Position numbers and translations under genes: made by a program. From assembly GCA_029067255.1 (NCBI GenBank), contig JAIEEW010000219.1, positions 1-6,385 on the forward strand: 6,385 nucleotides of DNA. Reading direction: 5' to 3'. Every line of letters begins with the position of its first letter. Positions within the stretch are counted from its first letter, which is position 1. Positions 5,701 through 6,385 of this stretch are shown piece by piece. Origin of the DNA: Clostridia bacterium. GTDB taxonomy: Bacteria > Bacillota > Clostridia > Christensenellales > UBA3700. The notes beneath the pieces were generated by a model. That model was not told the origin of the DNA and ran no database searches. It saw only the letters and a list, made by a program, of their open reading frames with translations.

Positions 5701-5740
5701 AAAAATGCAGATTATACTTGACATCTGCATTTTTGCAGAT
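5701..5740. promoter_or_regulatory. Probable operator array for the XRE regulator (three TGCAGAT half-sites)
   Basis: AAAAATGCAGAT (5701-5712) and its exact reverse complement ATCTGCATTTTT (5723-5734) form a perfect 12 bp inverted repeat with a 10 bp gap. The right arm then forms a second perfect inverted repeat, ATCTGCA-TTTT-TGCAGAT (5723-5740), with a third half-site. Adjacent half-sites are centred about 17 bp and 11 bp apart. The array covers the minus-strand -10 and -35, the plus-strand -35, and most of the plus-strand spacer. Assignment to the neighbouring XRE protein is inference from position. Confidence 0.7.
5711..5739 (-). promoter_or_regulatory. Promoter of the XRE regulator gene
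   Basis: On the minus strand a perfect TATAAT -10 lies at 5716-5711. A poor -35, TCTGCA (5739-5734), stands 17 bp upstream and is itself an operator half-site. Transcription would start near 5704, giving a leader of about 30 nt with AGGAG. The weak -35 fits a modest, repressible promoter. Confidence 0.6.
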
Positions 5741-5747
5741 TTATAAT
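5718..5747 (+). promoter_or_regulatory. Promoter of the SLOG-family gene
   Basis: Perfect TTGACA (5718-5723) and perfect TATAAT (5742-5747) lie 18 bp apart. The spacer is filled by the inverted repeat ATCTGCA-TTTT-TGCAGAT, so a bound repressor would block polymerase directly. The -35 starts one base from the -10 of the divergent promoter. The leader to the ATG at 5840 is about 85 nt; no convincing second promoter or riboswitch-like fold was seen in it. Confidence 0.8.
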
Positions 5748-5839
5748 TTACGTATTATGCAAATTTATAGACGGATGAAAACTGATTGAACATAAATTGA
5801 GTTTTTAATTTAGATTGTAAACGATGCTAGGAGATAAAA

Positions 5840-6385
5840 ATGAAAGTGGCTTTTATAGGACATAAATACGTTAATAATATGGAAGAAGTAATACAAAAGA
5901 TAGAACAGACATTGGAAAAGTTAATTGTAGAGCAGGGCGCAGACGAGTTTTTATTTGTAAATCACAGTCAGTTTGAAAGTTTATGTTATGATGTCGTAAC
6001 GCGGTTAAAATTAAGGTATCAGAATATCAAGCGAGTATATATAGGGTTTCCGTGCGAAGAAATAAGAAAAAAACATCATCGATTATTGCTGTCAAAATAC
6101 GATCGCACGGAATATCCGGAAAGACTAAAGAGATCGGGAGTAATGTCTATTATAAGACAAAACGAAGCGGCGGTTGATATGTGCGACTTATTGATAACAT
6201 ATTATGATAAGAACTATAAGACGGATTTTCCTTATTACGAAAAAATAAATATATCTTATGTAAGCGACGGTTCACAACCGCAAAGCGAAACAAAAATCAC
6301 TTTGAATTACGCTTTTCGAAAGGACAAAGACTTTGTTAATTTATTTGAAGATTTGAAAGATAGCAAATATGCTTTGATTTTAGAT
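5840..6385 (+). CDS. SLOG-superfamily (DprA/LOG-like Rossmann) protein, 3' end beyond the window
   Basis: The frame is open for 182 codons to the window edge without a stop. TAGGAG (5828-5833) stands 6 nt before the ATG. Opening strand and loop MKVAFIGHK (1-9), then FLFVNHSQFESLC (37-49), VVTRLKLRYQNIKRVYI, EYPERL (91-96), RQNEAAVDMCDLLITYYD (106-123) and SETKITLNYAFRKDKDFVNL (149-168) follow the strand and helix order of small clostridial SLOG proteins. These are Rossmann-like folds thought to bind nucleotides or nucleotide-derived ligands. By recollection, relatives usually have GS in place of VN at residues 40-41 and SGTK in place of SETK at 149-152, so the ligand loops may be altered. The role is unknown. 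Control by the divergent XRE gene is likely. Most of the typical protein seems present, but a further C-terminal domain past the edge cannot be excluded. Confidence 0.75.
   Translation, partial: MKVAFIGHKYVNNMEEVIQKIEQTLEKLIVEQGADEFLFVNHSQFESLCYDVVTRLKLRYQNIKRVYIGFPCEEIRKKHHRLLLSKYDRTEYPERLKRSGVMSIIRQNEAAVDMCDLLITYYDKNYKTDFPYYEKINISYVSDGSQPQSETKITLNYAFRKDKDFVNLFEDLKDSKYALILD

Noticed and set aside
5748..5839. Riboswitch or attenuator in the 5' leader of the SLOG gene
   Set aside because: The ~85 nt leader is AT-rich, with no convincing stem and U-tract or conserved aptamer pattern.
5462..6385. Classical type II toxin-antitoxin pair
   Set aside because: The genes are divergent and not co-directional, and the SLOG-like partner has no known toxin motif. 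A regulator/target pair fits better.

Overview
The window looks like chromosomal DNA of a low-to-moderate GC member of the Bacillota, most likely an uncultured gut-type clostridium. The reasons are purine-rich Shine-Dalgarno sequences (AGGAGG, GGGAGG, TAGGAG) 6-8 nt before starts, consensus sigma-A promoters, a YdjI-like SPFH protein paired with a zinc-ribbon protein, a DUF1858 redox-disulfide protein, and dispersed intergenic repeats of the 'CCCGTCAT...GAGCG...TCGAAATATCT' type. The genus cannot be fixed from the sequence alone.

Layout, left to right. (1) 3-683 (+): 3' part of an uncharacterised gene whose reading frame is open to the window edge. It encodes a Val/Glu/Pro repeat stalk followed by a basic C-terminal domain. 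(2) 684-948: intergenic DNA with two copies of a dispersed repeat, one of them in a ~100 bp inverted-repeat pair. (3) 949-2364 (-): secreted M1-family zinc metallopeptidase with a lipoprotein signal. (4) 2365-2534: divergent region with a consensus promoter for the next two genes. (5) 2535-3680 and 3692-4816 (+): a two-gene operon of a YdjI-like SPFH protein with three C-terminal zinc ribbons and a TFIIB-type zinc-ribbon protein with a C-terminal membrane segment. These resemble the membrane-stress partners of PspA in Bacillus, but no pspA is in the window. (6) 4880-5074 (+): a 64-residue DUF1858 protein with a CxxC redox motif, followed by a strong terminator and a second, two-way hairpin. 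(7) 5199-5461: non-coding, with another ~100 bp inverted-repeat element and one more repeat copy. (8) 5462-5671 (-) and 5840-6385+ (+): a small XRE-type regulator divergent from a SLOG/DprA-like Rossmann protein that runs off the window.

The most interesting region is the divergent control region 5701-5747. Two promoters nearly touch, and three copies of a TGCAGAT half-site are arranged as inverted repeats on top of both. This suggests the XRE protein represses both itself and the SLOG gene, an autoregulated switch for a putative nucleotide-ligand sensor. The SLOG protein also appears to have lost glycines at two expected ligand-loop positions. The SPFH/zinc-ribbon pair is the second point of interest. 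No tRNA, rRNA, CRISPR array, insertion-sequence transposase or riboswitch was seen.
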